DNA of 64,000 bases from Ruminiclostridium cellobioparum DSM 1351 = ATCC 15832 (GCF_000621505.1 NZ_KK211292.1:36817-100816), one strand, 5' to 3'. Shown: positions 1 to 9,695, counted from the first letter of the stretch. The notes: generated from the letters alone by a model not told the origin. Translations and numbers: made by a program.

Positions 1-572
1 CAACTGACAAGGCATTCATTATGCCTGTCGAGGACGTTTTCTCAATCACAGGCCGTGGAACTGTTGCTACAGGTAGAGTTGAAAGAGGTATCGTAAAGGT
101 TGGAGACGAAGTTGAAATCGTTGGTTTGATGGATGCTCCAAGAAAGACAACCGTTACAGGTGTTGAAATGTTCAGAAAGCTTCTTGATCAGGCTGTTGCC
201 GGTGATAACATCGGTGCTCTCTTAAGAGGTATTCAGAGAACTGATATCGAAAGAGGACAGGTTTTGGCTAAGCCAGGATCAATCAAGCCTCACACTTACT
301 ATGAAGGTCAGGTATACGTTCTGACTGCAGCAGAAGGTGGAAGACACAAACCATTCTTCAATGGTTACAGACCACAGTTCTACTTCAGAACAACTGACGT
401 TACAGGTGTTATCGAAATTCCTGAAGGAACTGAAATGGTTATGCCTGGTGACCACATCACTATGAAGATCAAATTGATCACTCCTATCGCTATGGAAGAA
501 GGACTTAAGTTCGCTATCCGTGAAGGTGGAAGAACAGTTGGTGCTGGTAACGTTTCAAAGATAATTGAATAA
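1..572 (+). CDS. tuf: Elongation factor Tu, C-terminal part (5' truncated by window edge)
   Basis: EF-Tu delivers aminoacyl-tRNA to the ribosome as a GTP complex. The frame is open from base 3, before the first in-window ATG, so the gene starts outside the window. About 190 of roughly 400 residues are present: domain 2 ([18 protein letters not shown], the classic EF-Tu signature) and domain 3 ([20 protein letters not shown] and the [15 protein letters not shown] motif), ending in the conserved [15 protein letters not shown] tail. The GTPase domain is missing only because of the window edge. A strong hairpin terminator follows about 40 bp after the stop. Identification is near certain; whether the genome holds a second tuf copy cannot be seen. 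Confidence 0.98.
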   Translation, partial: TDKAFIMPVEDVFSITGRGTVATGRVERGIVKVGDEVEIVGLMDAPRKTTVTGVEMFRKLLDQAVAGDNIGALLRGIQRTDIERGQVLAKPGSIKPHTYYEGQVYVLTAAEGGRHKPFFNGYRPQFYFRTTDVTGVIEIPEGTEMVMPGDHITMKIKLITPIAMEEGLKFAIREGGRTVGAGNVSKIIE

Positions 573-609
573 TTTTTGAAATAGCGGCTATAAATTTTAA
601 TTAACAATT

Positions 610-658
610 AAAAGGCAATCTGAAATTTGTATTAACGGTTTCAGATTGTCTTTTATAT
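610..658 (+). terminator. Rho-independent terminator after tuf
   Basis: An inverted repeat AAAAGGCAATCTGAAA (610-625) pairs with TTTCAGATTGTCTTTT (639-654) around a short loop and runs into a T-rich tail. It closes the tuf transcription unit. Confidence 0.9.
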
Positions 659-846
659 TTATTTTGATATGGCCACGGGTTTTTTTGACCTTGAATTAAT
701 TTTTATTTAAAGGTATAAAATAGACAGGTAAATACAGGCTTTTGTTTAAAGAGGAACAAAAAAGGGTATATAGTTAGACATTGGGCAGTTTGGAAAGCTT
801 ATAAGTATTTAATATAATATTTGATTAGATTGAAAGGATGGGTAAT

Positions 847-2040
847 ATGCTGGAGATAAAAAAGAATATTTATTGGTGCGGCATCAGAGACTGGGGACTG
901 GATGTATTTCATGGACATGAACTGTCTACACATAGAGGTTCTTCTTACAATTCATACCTGATAAAGGATAAGAAGACTGTATTGGTGGATACAGTCTGGG
1001 ACCCATATAAGGAAAAGTTCGTTGAGGAGCTTGAAAAAGAGGTTGGTCTGTCGAATATAGACGCAATAGTTATAAACCACTCCGAGCCGGATCACGGAGG
1101 AAGTCTGGGCCTTATCATGGAAAAAATACCGAACACTCCGATTTACTGCACAAAAAACGGTGCTGAAATTATAAAGAAATATTTCGGCAAGGATTGGAAT
1201 TTCCAGATAGTCAAGACCGGCGATACTCTTGACCTGGGTGAATATAAGCTGAAGTTCGTAGAGATGCAGATGATCCACTGGCCCGATAGTATGCTGGCGT
1301 ATGTGGAAGGTGCCAAACTGGTATTGTCAAACGATGCTTTCGGTCAGCATTATGCCGCAATATCAATGTTTAATGATGAGGTTGATGAGTGCGAGCTCTA
1401 TGAAGAGGCAATTAAATATTACACTAATATACTGTGGCCTTTTAAGCCGTTGATAAAAAAGAAAATAGAGCAGATTTTAGCTTTGAATCTTGATATAGAT
1501 ATGATTGCTCCAAGTCATGGAGTTATCTGGAGAACCAACCCTCTGCAGATAATTAAAAAATATCAGGAATGGTCGGAAACCGATTACAACGAAGGCTATG
1601 TAACAATCATATACGATACCATGTATCACTCCACAAAGGCAATGGCAGAAGCCTTCGGAAAAGGTCTTGAAGAGGAAGGCGTCAATTACAGGATATTTAA
1701 CATAGCAACCAAGGACAAGAGTGACCTGAATGTTGAAATATTTAAAGCCGCTGCTGTGCTCATGGGAAGCTGTACAGTCAACAATACCGTACTTAGACCT
1801 ACTGCTGCCCTGCTGGAAGAATTAAAGGGCTTAAAAGCCAAAGGAAAGCTTGCTATGGGCTTTGGTTCATACGGCTGGAGCGGAGAGGCCCATAAACTGA
1901 TAAGTGACAGGCTTGCCGAAGCGGGTATGACAATCTGCGCAGAACCGCTGGGATTTAAATACATGCCCGGTGAGGAAGAACTGCAAAAGTGTGTGGAAGT
2001 AGGAAGAGATATAGCAAGGCAGTTGAAAGCAAAAAAATAA
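847..2040 (+). CDS. fprA: Flavodiiron protein FprA (A-type flavoprotein, O2/NO reductase)
   Basis: Flavodiiron proteins reduce O2 to water (or NO to N2O) in the cytoplasm of anaerobes, drawing electrons from rubredoxin or similar carriers. Residues 1-245 form the metallo-beta-lactamase-like diiron domain: H78-x-E80-x-D82-H83 in NHSEPDHGG is the first iron-ligand motif, with further ligands in MIHW, SNDAF and APSHG. Residues from about 250 form the flavodoxin domain with an FMN loop at YDTMYHSTKAMAE. The 397-aa length fits the family. I prefer the ATG at 847 because GAAAGGA lies about 9 bp upstream; the in-frame ATG at 838 overlaps that site. Monocistronic, with its own terminator. It probably protects against oxygen. 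Confidence 0.95.
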   Translation: MLEIKKNIYWCGIRDWGLDVFHGHELSTHRGSSYNSYLIKDKKTVLVDTVWDPYKEKFVEELEKEVGLSNIDAIVINHSEPDHGGSLGLIMEKIPNTPIYCTKNGAEIIKKYFGKDWNFQIVKTGDTLDLGEYKLKFVEMQMIHWPDSMLAYVEGAKLVLSNDAFGQHYAAISMFNDEVDECELYEEAIKYYTNILWPFKPLIKKKIEQILALNLDIDMIAPSHGVIWRTNPLQIIKKYQEWSETDYNEGYVTIIYDTMYHSTKAMAEAFGKGLEEEGVNYRIFNIATKDKSDLNVEIFKAAAVLMGSCTVNNTVLRPTAALLEELKGLKAKGKLAMGFGSYGWSGEAHKLISDRLAEAGMTICAEPLGFKYMPGEEELQKCVEVGRDIARQLKAKK

Positions 2041-2055
2041 AACTCAAAAAAGAGG

Positions 2056-2086
2056 GGATAAAGGCGTAATGCTTTTATCCTTTTTT
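2056..2086 (+). terminator. Rho-independent terminator after fprA
   Basis: GGATAAA (2056-2062) pairs with TTTATCC (2074-2080) and is followed directly by a run of six T. It lies 15 bp after the fprA stop. Confidence 0.85.
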
Positions 2087-2096
2087 ATGTAATAAA

Positions 2097-2453
2097 TTAA
2101 CACGTTGTGCTAATTAATCCAATTCATCTTTACCTGTGTGATTTTTTTATGCCAACTGGTAACTTCCGTACTACCTTCATGAAATAAGGATGCCCCCAAA
2201 ACAATTACGAAAATTGTATCGTCTCATTTAAAGCGGTTTTGCCGTCGCTCAAACTCGACATCCTGTCTCGATTTGAAGCTCAAAGCAACGTCCTGTTGCT
2301 TTGCCGGCAAAACCACTTTACCTTCGTCGACAATTTACCGTAATTGTTTTTAACTGTGCATCTTATTTCATGAAGTTGTACTCACGTACCAGTTGATTCT
2401 GATTAAATCTATCTGTAAAGCGAAACAAAATCTCAATTAGCACAACAGGTTAA
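2097..2453. repeat. MITE-like 357-bp imperfect long palindrome
   Basis: The ends are near-perfect inverted repeats: TTAACACGTTGTGCTAATT (2097-2115) against the reverse complement of 2435-2453, with only two mismatches. The inner arms also pair over most of their length: the block starting AACTGGTAACTTCC (2154) matches the reverse complement of the block ending CACGTACCAGTT (2393), and CCAAAACAATTACG (2196) matches CGTAATTGTTTT (2339). The centre has complementary pieces near GCGGTTTTGCC / GGCAAAACC. There is no ORF. AAATTAAC occurs just outside or at both ends (2094-2101, 2452-2459), suggesting a TTAA-type target duplication. Best read as a non-autonomous MITE between two convergent genes; a large structured RNA is the alternative. 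Confidence 0.7.
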
Positions 2454-2469
2454 ATTAACCAACAAGCAG

Positions 2470-3960
2470 TCAATTCCCGCGGAGTATCACAAGCTTCCTG
2501 TTAAACAGACGCTTGAAAGTATTTTTGCAATCCAGGGCGGCTGCCATTTCCTGGTCGGCCTTACTTGTGGTTTTGAGCGTCAGCACAACAGAAGCTTCAG
2601 TTATGGTGCAGTTTATATTTTCTACATTGCCATTTAACTTCAAATCCAATTTTTCAGAGATTTTAAGCAAAATGCCCAACTGCTGGATGAAATGCACATC
2701 TGTTTGGTCAATAAGAGATTTATAAGCCTGAAGGTCTATCTTAAATTCGTCTTTTCTGTGCAGGGCGGCTGCGTAGGCTGCCATAAGCAGTTCTTTATGT
2801 GACAAACCGCTTAATCTGGAATTCATAATAATATTAAAAGTGTGTTTATGGTGATCGTAAAAATTTATCTTTATCCCGGAATCATGGAGCAAAGCAGAGG
2901 TCTTTATCACTTTGCCGGCATCTGCAGCCTGACAGAACAAGGGTTTCAGCTGGGTGTACAAACTGCTGCAAAGCTTGTGTAGATGACAGGCATGTTTTTG
3001 TTCCACATCAAGGTTGACCATGGCATTTTCAAGGGAATAATCCAACACATTCTCAACAGGGGTTTTCTTCCTGAGTATGTTTTCAAACAGCAGGCCCTCT
3101 CTGACACCGCTTCCGCTCAAAAAAATATCTTTGGTGCTGCAGAGATTTATAATATACTGTATTGCGGCAATGGGCCCGATAAATATGTCGGCTCTGTCAT
3201 TTGACAGGCCCTTTATTTTTTTCAGCTTTCCTGACAATAAATCAATGGTAATAAAGTGTATCTCCTGTATATCGGTATCACTAAGCCGGTAATTGTGTAC
3301 GTTGTCAATGGGATAGTCCTTACGTTTTCTGTCGATTTTACCGATGTTTCTGAAGGTTCCCCCTATACCTATGACTGGAAGCCCTTTAGCCTGATAAATC
3401 CAGGGGATATCGGCCGTTATTCTGCCGAAGGCATGGGTAAATCCTGCAGGATTGTTTAAATACATTTCGGTTAAGGATATTGAGCCGTAGGGTATGCTTA
3501 TTGAATATTCTATTTCTCTGGCTTTAACCAGTATCAGCTCCATACTGCTCCCGCCGATGTCCATCATCAGGCAGTCCGCAATTTCCATGCTGTTTATAAC
3601 TCCCGCATAGTCGTAATAGGCCTCTTCTTCTCCCGAAAGTACCCTTACCTCCACACCGGCACGGGAGCGGACAAGCTCCAGAAAAGCGTTTTGGTTGGAG
3701 GCTCGTCTGACAGCTTCAGTTGCAACAGCAATTATATTTTGTACACAGTAGGAGTCACAGATTGCTTTAAAACTGATGACAGTATCTACGGCTTTATTCA
3801 TTCTGAGGGGATCAAGACTGCTGCCGGCCCCCATATCCTTGCCGAGACGCACGGATTCCTTAAGCTCATATAATATTCTAAAATATTTATCACATTTTAT
3901 TTCAACAATAATCAACCTTACAGAGTTGGAACCTATATCTATAATGCCTGTTCTGGTCAT
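2470..3960 (-). CDS. ppx: Ppx/GppA family phosphatase with C-terminal HD domain (paralogue 1)
   Basis: Members hydrolyse polyphosphate or the 5' phosphate of pppGpp in the cytoplasm. The N-terminal ASKHA ATPase-fold halves are visible: GIIDIGSNSVRLIIVE (phosphate loop 1), the ATEAVRRA segment, and MMDIGGSSMELILV (phosphate loop 2). The second half carries an HD-type region (TSALLHDSGIKI, then a DHHKH-like stretch), as in Ppx-HD proteins. The start ATG at 3960 has AAAGGAGC upstream. It is transcribed divergently from a second paralogue at 4120 that precedes ppk1, so the locus can both make and degrade polyphosphate. Exopolyphosphatase and pppGpp phosphohydrolase activity cannot be separated from sequence alone. 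Confidence 0.88.
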   Translation of the reverse strand: MTRTGIIDIGSNSVRLIIVEIKCDKYFRILYELKESVRLGKDMGAGSSLDPLRMNKAVDTVISFKAICDSYCVQNIIAVATEAVRRASNQNAFLELVRSRAGVEVRVLSGEEEAYYDYAGVINSMEIADCLMMDIGGSSMELILVKAREIEYSISIPYGSISLTEMYLNNPAGFTHAFGRITADIPWIYQAKGLPVIGIGGTFRNIGKIDRKRKDYPIDNVHNYRLSDTDIQEIHFITIDLLSGKLKKIKGLSNDRADIFIGPIAAIQYIINLCSTKDIFLSGSGVREGLLFENILRKKTPVENVLDYSLENAMVNLDVEQKHACHLHKLCSSLYTQLKPLFCQAADAGKVIKTSALLHDSGIKINFYDHHKHTFNIIMNSRLSGLSHKELLMAAYAAALHRKDEFKIDLQAYKSLIDQTDVHFIQQLGILLKISEKLDLKLNGNVENINCTITEASVVLTLKTTSKADQEMAAALDCKNTFKRLFNRKLVILRGN

Positions 3961-4119
3961 AAGTGCTCCTTTATTATCAGCTGGATGTTCTACACAATTT
4001 TAACACAAATCCTGAATTTCATGTTAAAAATTCAGTGTTAACTTTAAGTTAATACTGTTGTTGGTAATTGTCATATATTGTAGAATTTGAATATGGAACA
4101 TATGCGGGAGGGGTTATAT

Positions 4120-5673
4120 TTGTCTGAAAAATACAGTACCATAGCGGCAATTGATATAGGATCCAATAAAATCAGCATGACCATGGCTGAAATCTCTCCG
4201 GGCGGTAAAGTAAAGTTTATTGAGGATGTAAAAATATCATCCTCAATTGGCAAGGATACCTTTAACGACGGCAGGATATCGGCAGGGACCATTTATGAAA
4301 CCTGTGAGATACTGAAAAAATTTACTCTTCTGATGAAGGACTACGGAATAGAAAAGCATGTGGCTATTGCAACTAGCGGGTTAAGGGAAGCGGAAAACAG
4401 TGAGTATATAATAGATCAAATCGGTATAAAGACAGGAATCAGGGTTGAGATAATCAATAATGCACAGGAGAGGTATTATAGCTATCTGGCTTTAAAAAAT
4501 AAACTGAATGAGAAAAAATATCTTCATAACAAACCGGTTCTGGTTGTCAACATCTCCTCAGGGGGAGTGGAAGTGTCGGTGCAGAGAAACGGCAGGCTGA
4601 TTTTTACCGAATATCTGAAGCTGGGCTCCCTCAGATTGAGAGAAATGCTGGCAGGCCTGGAGTCAATGTCTATTGACTATCCCAGGATAATGGAAGAATT
4701 TATTGAGAGCAAGCTTTACTTGATAAAGAGCAGCATAAGGAGCATGAAAATAAGGAATTTCATTGGTCTTGGCGGAGAGATGCAAACCATACTCGGCATC
4801 ATTCAAAAGGATATATCACTTGCCGGGGAAGAGGTTCCCCAGATAAAGACCGGTGTAGTGACCGATTTGTATAATAAGCTGAAAGGCATGAGTATAAATC
4901 AGATTACCGATTTTTATGATATAAGCAGAGGAGAAGCTGAAATATTACTGCCCACTGTGATTCTTTTCAATTCCTTCATAAAGATGACCAAAGCGGAAGA
5001 AATACTGGCACCGGCTGCTTCCCACAGGTACGGGCTCTTATACGATATTGCCGACAGAAGTACTTCCGGCGGAGGCAGTTCCAATTCCAATATAATAAAT
5101 GCAGTGTGGAAAATTGCAAAAAAATACGGTGTGGATAAAAAACATGCGTCATATGTTGTTAAAACAGCACTTTCCATTTTTGATCAAAGCCTTGAAACCA
5201 GCAAACTTGATATAAAAGACCGGCTGTATCTGCAAATAGCAGCCATCCTTCATGATGCCGGGAATTATGCCGGATTTACCAGGCATGAGAAGCAGACCTA
5301 CAACATTATAAAAATGCAGAGTATTCTTGGAATTTCAGACGAAGAGCAGAGAATTATAGCAAATGTCGCTTATTACCACACATCAAAAATTCCGTCCAGG
5401 CTCCATAAGAACTATGTAGATCTCAATGATAAAGATAAGATCAGAGTGGCAAAGCTATCGGCCATACTAAAATTTGCCGAATCGATGGACAGCTCCCACA
5501 CACAAAAAATCAAAAGCCTGAAAATAAGTAAAGATAATGATCTGCTCACGTTTTATGTATATTCTGCCAGGGACATTCAGCTGGAAAAATGGTCGGTTGA
5601 AGAAAATGTTGATTATTTCGAAGAGGTTATGGGCATAAAGCCATATATACAAATAGTTAACAGTGACAATTAA
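4120..5673 (+). CDS. ppx: Ppx/GppA family phosphatase with HD domain (paralogue 2)
   Basis: Same architecture as the divergent neighbour but clearly diverged. Phosphate loop 1 is AAIDIGSNKISMTMAE and the ATSGLREAENSE segment is present. The second phosphate motif is altered to VVNISSGGVEVSV, where the usual acidic residue of DIGGGS-type loops is replaced, so catalysis may be weakened or redirected. An HD-like region follows (AAILHDAGNYAG, then RHEKQTYNII). I choose the TTG at 4120: GGGAGGGG sits 6 bp upstream, while the in-frame TTG at 4087 has no Shine-Dalgarno. It is 23 bp from ppk1 and surely co-transcribed with it. It could be a regulatory polyphosphate-binding protein rather than an enzyme. 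Confidence 0.85.
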   Translation: MSEKYSTIAAIDIGSNKISMTMAEISPGGKVKFIEDVKISSSIGKDTFNDGRISAGTIYETCEILKKFTLLMKDYGIEKHVAIATSGLREAENSEYIIDQIGIKTGIRVEIINNAQERYYSYLALKNKLNEKKYLHNKPVLVVNISSGGVEVSVQRNGRLIFTEYLKLGSLRLREMLAGLESMSIDYPRIMEEFIESKLYLIKSSIRSMKIRNFIGLGGEMQTILGIIQKDISLAGEEVPQIKTGVVTDLYNKLKGMSINQITDFYDISRGEAEILLPTVILFNSFIKMTKAEEILAPAASHRYGLLYDIADRSTSGGGSSNSNIINAVWKIAKKYGVDKKHASYVVKTALSIFDQSLETSKLDIKDRLYLQIAAILHDAGNYAGFTRHEKQTYNIIKMQSILGISDEEQRIIANVAYYHTSKIPSRLHKNYVDLNDKDKIRVAKLSAILKFAESMDSSHTQKIKSLKISKDNDLLTFYVYSARDIQLEKWSVEENVDYFEEVMGIKPYIQIVNSDN

Positions 5674-5696
5674 TTAAGCGTATAAATGGAGGCAAT

Positions 5697-7772
5697 ATGA
5701 CAAGTCAATGTGTTCAAAGTAAATATATAAACAGGGAATTAAGCTGGCTGGAGTTTAACAGGAAGGTGTTTGATGAGGCGCAGGATCTTACAAATCCTTT
5801 GTTGGAGAGACTGAAGTTTCTGGTGATAGCATGTGCGAATCTTGATGAATTCTTTATGGTCAGAGTTGCGCCTCTTTATGAGCAGGTAATTGCAGGCCTG
5901 GACAAGACCGATCCTTCGGGACTGACACCCGGCGGGCAGCTGGACAGGGTATTGGCCAGAACACAGGACATGTTTTCGGATATTTACCGCTGTTACAATA
6001 GTTTACTTTTGCCTGAAATGAAAAGTCAGGGAATAATACTGGCCAAACCGGCGGATTTAACCGACAGTCAGAAGGCTTTCATAGATGTCTATTACCAAAA
6101 AAACGTGTATCCGGTTTTAACTCCAATGGTGGTTGATCAGGGCAGACCCTTTCCCCTGATTTTAAATAAGACACTGAACATTGCCATCCTTGTGCAGGAT
6201 AAGGAGGACTCGGAAGGAGAACCGCTGTTTGCCACCGTCCAGGTTCCGTCGGTCCTCAACAGGCTGATAGAATTACCCGCAGCAGATGAGAACAAGTATT
6301 TCATTTTGCTTGAGGACATGATCAGGATGAAGCTGGATTCCCTGTTTACAGGACATAATGTAATATCCTCCAGCTGTTACAGGATAACCAGGAATGCCGA
6401 TCTTACACTGGATGAGGAGGAGTCGGAGGACTTGCTGAGCACAATAGAGGATTCCCTGAAGCAAAGAAAATGGGGCGCGGCGGCAAGGCTGGAAGTGGAA
6501 CAGGACATAGAGGAAAACCTTTTGAAAATACTGGAGGAGGAAATAGAGGTAAGCCGGGATAAACTGTTCGCTGTGGACGGGCCTGTGGATCTTACGTTAT
6601 TAATGAAGGTTTATGAGATAAAAAACTTTGACAACTTAAGATATGTACCCAGGCCTCCGGTGCATAATGAGGATTTTGAAAATTGCGAGGATATCTTTGA
6701 GCTGATAGCCAAAAAGGATGTCCTGGTCCATCATCCCTATGAAGCGTTTGATCCCATAATAGAATTGATAAGACAGGCCGCAACTGATCCGGATGTTCTG
6801 GCCATAAAACAGACTTTGTACAGGGTAAGCGGAAAATCCCCAATTATTGATGAATTGATAAGGGCGGCCGAACAGGGTAAACAGGTCACGGTACTTGTAG
6901 AACTGAAGGCCAGGTTTGATGAGCACAATAACATAATATGGGCAAAGCGCCTGGAAAAGGCGGGCTGTCACGTCATATACGGGCTTGTGGGGCTGAAAAC
7001 CCATTGTAAGGTCTTATTGATAGTGAGGCGGGAGGAAAACGAATTAAAAAGATATGTTCACATGGGCACTGGCAACTATAATGATGTGACTGCAAAAATT
7101 TATACCGATTTGGGTCTTTTTACCTCCAACCCATATATGGGGGCCGATGCTTCGGCTCTATTCAATATGCTTTCAGGTTATTCAAAGCCCACGAACCTTT
7201 TTAAAACGGCAATATCCCCTCTGAATATGCGTGATAAATTTATGAGATTGATTAAAAAAGAAGAGGAGAATGCCGCAAGAGGCCAAAAGGCCAGAATTAT
7301 TGCAAAAATGAATTCTCTTGTTGATGAAGGAATAATAAATGCACTTTACAGTGCCTCCTGTGCAGGTGTACAAATAGATCTCATTGTGAGGGGAATATGT
7401 TGTCTGAGACCGGGGCTTCCGGGAGTATCGGAAAATATCAGGGTGATGAGCATTGTCGGCAGGTATCTGGAACACAGCCGGATATACTACTTTTACAGTG
7501 GAGGCGCCCAACTTGTCTTTCTTTCCAGTGCCGACTGGATGACCAGAAATCTTGACAGGAGGGTTGAGCTTCTGTTTCCGGTGGAAAGTGAAGAGGCCAG
7601 GGAAAAGGTATTGAAGATTGTTCAGCTGTGCTTGAAGGATAATGTGAAGGTCAGGGTTTTAAATCCGGACGGTGGCTATACAAAGGTCAATGCAATCAAT
7701 GGAGAGGACAGGTGTGACAGCCAGCAGATTTTCTGCAGCATGGCTGAAACAAAGCCGGAATACCGGGCTTGA
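5697..7772 (+). CDS. ppk1: Polyphosphate kinase 1
   Basis: PPK1 transfers the gamma phosphate of ATP to inorganic polyphosphate, reversibly, at the membrane or in the cytoplasm. The 691-aa length is typical. The N domain starts with YINRELSWLEFNRKVFDEA and contains the ANLDEFFMVRVA signature. The two phospholipase D-like C domains hold the conserved histidines in GLKTHCKVLLIVRR (the autophosphorylated His region) and YLEHSRIYYF, with HMGTGNYN between them and SADWMTRNLDRRVE near the end. The start ATG has GGAGG 5 bp upstream. It follows the second Ppx/GppA gene in one operon. Confidence 0.97.
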   Translation: MTSQCVQSKYINRELSWLEFNRKVFDEAQDLTNPLLERLKFLVIACANLDEFFMVRVAPLYEQVIAGLDKTDPSGLTPGGQLDRVLARTQDMFSDIYRCYNSLLLPEMKSQGIILAKPADLTDSQKAFIDVYYQKNVYPVLTPMVVDQGRPFPLILNKTLNIAILVQDKEDSEGEPLFATVQVPSVLNRLIELPAADENKYFILLEDMIRMKLDSLFTGHNVISSSCYRITRNADLTLDEEESEDLLSTIEDSLKQRKWGAAARLEVEQDIEENLLKILEEEIEVSRDKLFAVDGPVDLTLLMKVYEIKNFDNLRYVPRPPVHNEDFENCEDIFELIAKKDVLVHHPYEAFDPIIELIRQAATDPDVLAIKQTLYRVSGKSPIIDELIRAAEQGKQVTVLVELKARFDEHNNIIWAKRLEKAGCHVIYGLVGLKTHCKVLLIVRREENELKRYVHMGTGNYNDVTAKIYTDLGLFTSNPYMGADASALFNMLSGYSKPTNLFKTAISPLNMRDKFMRLIKKEEENAARGQKARIIAKMNSLVDEGIINALYSASCAGVQIDLIVRGICCLRPGLPGVSENIRVMSIVGRYLEHSRIYYFYSGGAQLVFLSSADWMTRNLDRRVELLFPVESEEAREKVLKIVQLCLKDNVKVRVLNPDGGYTKVNAINGEDRCDSQQIFCSMAETKPEYRA

Positions 7773-7826
7773 GCTGTAATTGACTTAGAAATAAAACAAT
7801 ATAGTAGATTTTTTAACGAAAAACTA

Positions 7827-7854
7827 CTTACAAATAAAATAATTATGGTATAAT
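7827..7854 (+). promoter_or_regulatory. Probable sigma-A promoter for the Fe-S scaffold operon
   Basis: A perfect -10 TATAAT lies at 7849-7854 with a weak -35 (CTTACA) 16 bp upstream, about 100 bp ahead of the gene at 7952. The surrounding 180-bp gap is AT-rich and otherwise without features. Confidence 0.5.
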
Positions 7855-7951
7855 AAATGCTGGTATTTAACAGCAAATAACACCATTAAAAATGGCTAAA
7901 AATGGCTAATGAATTAAAATTTTAAAATAGTTATGTGAAGGGGGAACTCAA

Positions 7952-8644
7952 ATGAATTACTCACATGAAGTAGAAAATATGTGTGTTGTTAAAAAGGGTC
8001 CAGATCATGGTCCTGCGCCAATACCTGAAGAGGGTAGGTGGGTAAAAGCAAAAGAAATCAAAGACATTTCAGGATTGTCACACGGTATAGGCTGGTGTGC
8101 ACCTCAACAGGGAACCTGTAAGTTAACTTTGAATGTCAAGGATGGTATCATCGAAGAATCATTGGTTGAAACAATCGGTTGTTCAGGTATGACCCATTCG
8201 GCAGCTATGGCAGCTGAAATTTTGCAAGGTAAAACTATTCTTGAAGCTTTGAATACCGACCTTGTTTGCGATGCTATAAATGTTGCAATGAGAGAAATAT
8301 TCAAGCAGTTGGCATATGGCAGAACTCAGTCGGCTTTCTCGGAAGGCGGTCTTCCAGTAGGCGCAGGTCTTGAAGATCTGGGCAAGGGCTTGCGTTCACA
8401 GGTGGGAACAATGTTTGCAACAAAGGCCAAGGGTGTCAGATACCTTGAAATGGCCGAAGGTTACATATTGAACATCGGACTGGACAGCGACAATGAAATA
8501 ATCGGGTACAAGTTTGTACACCTTGGAAAAATGATGGATATGATCAAAAAGGGTGTAGATCCCAAGGAAGCTTATGAGAAGAACATAAGCACATACGGAA
8601 GATTTGCCGAAGCGGTTAAAGTAATTGATCCAAGACACGAATAA
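7952..8644 (+). CDS. NifU/IscU-like iron-sulfur cluster assembly scaffold family protein
   Basis: Residues ~50-115 resemble an IscU/NifU N-terminal fold with candidate ligand cysteines in IGWCAPQQGTC, ETIGCSGM and DLVCDAINVA. The C-terminal ~100 residues are a separate alpha/beta segment of unknown role. A long form of this family (about 230 aa) in Clostridia sits next to a GGGtGRT-protein gene, exactly as here (12 bp gap to the next stop-start). GAAGGGGG precedes the ATG. Substrate proteins are not known to me; the role in Fe-S assembly is family-level inference. Confidence 0.8.
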   Translation: MNYSHEVENMCVVKKGPDHGPAPIPEEGRWVKAKEIKDISGLSHGIGWCAPQQGTCKLTLNVKDGIIEESLVETIGCSGMTHSAAMAAEILQGKTILEALNTDLVCDAINVAMREIFKQLAYGRTQSAFSEGGLPVGAGLEDLGKGLRSQVGTMFATKAKGVRYLEMAEGYILNIGLDSDNEIIGYKFVHLGKMMDMIKKGVDPKEAYEKNISTYGRFAEAVKVIDPRHE

Positions 8645-8665
8645 TTAAAGAGAGAGGTGAATACT

Positions 8666-9664
8666 GTGGTTAGATTTGAAGGTTATGAAAGAAGAATAGC
8701 TCAAATAGAAAAATGTTTAGCCGAGTACGGATTTAAGAGCCTTGAAGAGGTTAAGGATGTCTGTACTGCCAGAGGTATAGATGTGGATGCAATTGTCAGA
8801 GGAATACAGCCGATAGCATTTGAAAATGCAGTATGGGCTTATACTCTTGGTTGCGGTATAGCAATTAAAAAAGGCGTAAAGACAGCTGCCGAAGCTGCAG
8901 AAGCAATAGGACTCGGATTGCAGGCTTTCTGTATTCCCGGCTCGGTTGCCGACTCAAGAAAAGTTGGTATAGGCCACGGAAATCTTGCAGCAATGCTTCT
9001 TAAAGAAGAAACCAAATGCTTCTGCTTCCTTGCAGGACATGAATCCTTTGCGGCCGCAGAAGGTGCTATCGGCATAGCAAAGACAGCCAACAAGGTAAGA
9101 AAGGAACCGCTCCAGGTTATATTGAACGGACTTGGTAAGGATGCCGCTTACATAATTTCAAGGGTAAACGGTTTTACATATGTTGAAACAGACTACGATT
9201 TCTCAAACAACACCTTGAACGTTGTCAGGACAAAGGCTTATTCTAACGGAGACAAGGCAAAGGTTAGAGTATACGGTGCAAATGACGTGCTTGAAGGCGT
9301 AGCTATAATGATAAAGGAAAACGTTGATGTTTCCATCACCGGTAACTCAACCAACCCGACCAGATTCCAGCACCTGGTTGCAGGAACTTACAAGAAGTGG
9401 TCCCATGAAAACGGAAAGAACTACTTCTCAGTTGCATCAGGCGGAGGAACAGGAAGAACCCTGCATCCTGACAACATGGCTGCAGGTCCTGCTTCATACG
9501 GTCTGACCGACTCAATGGGCAGAATGCACGGTGATGCCCAGTTTGCCGGTTCATCTTCGGTTCCTGCCCACGTTGAAATGATGGGCCTTATCGGTGCCGG
9601 AAACAACCCGATGGTTGGTATGACGGTTGCCGTTGCAGTTGCTGTGGAAGAAACCGCTAAATAA
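8666..9664 (+). CDS. GGGtGRT family protein
   Basis: Named for the motif seen here as ASGGGTGRTLHPDNMAAGP in the last third. About 332 aa, soluble, with no signal or membrane segment and a glycine/alanine-rich C-terminal part (GLIGAGNNPMVGMTVAVAVA). The family is widespread in anaerobic Firmicutes and its biochemical function is not established. It is co-transcribed with the IscU-like gene upstream, which suggests a metal-centre role. I choose GTG 8666 because AGAGAGG ends 8 bp upstream; an in-frame GTG at 8657 overlaps that site. Confidence 0.85.
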   Translation: MVRFEGYERRIAQIEKCLAEYGFKSLEEVKDVCTARGIDVDAIVRGIQPIAFENAVWAYTLGCGIAIKKGVKTAAEAAEAIGLGLQAFCIPGSVADSRKVGIGHGNLAAMLLKEETKCFCFLAGHESFAAAEGAIGIAKTANKVRKEPLQVILNGLGKDAAYIISRVNGFTYVETDYDFSNNTLNVVRTKAYSNGDKAKVRVYGANDVLEGVAIMIKENVDVSITGNSTNPTRFQHLVAGTYKKWSHENGKNYFSVASGGGTGRTLHPDNMAAGPASYGLTDSMGRMHGDAQFAGSSSVPAHVEMMGLIGAGNNPMVGMTVAVAVAVEETAK

Positions 9665-9695
9665 GAGGTTTTATAAAGATTCATACGAGATTATA

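Noticed and set aside
2097..2453. CRISPR array or riboswitch
   Set aside because: No spaced direct repeats; the element is a single long palindrome.
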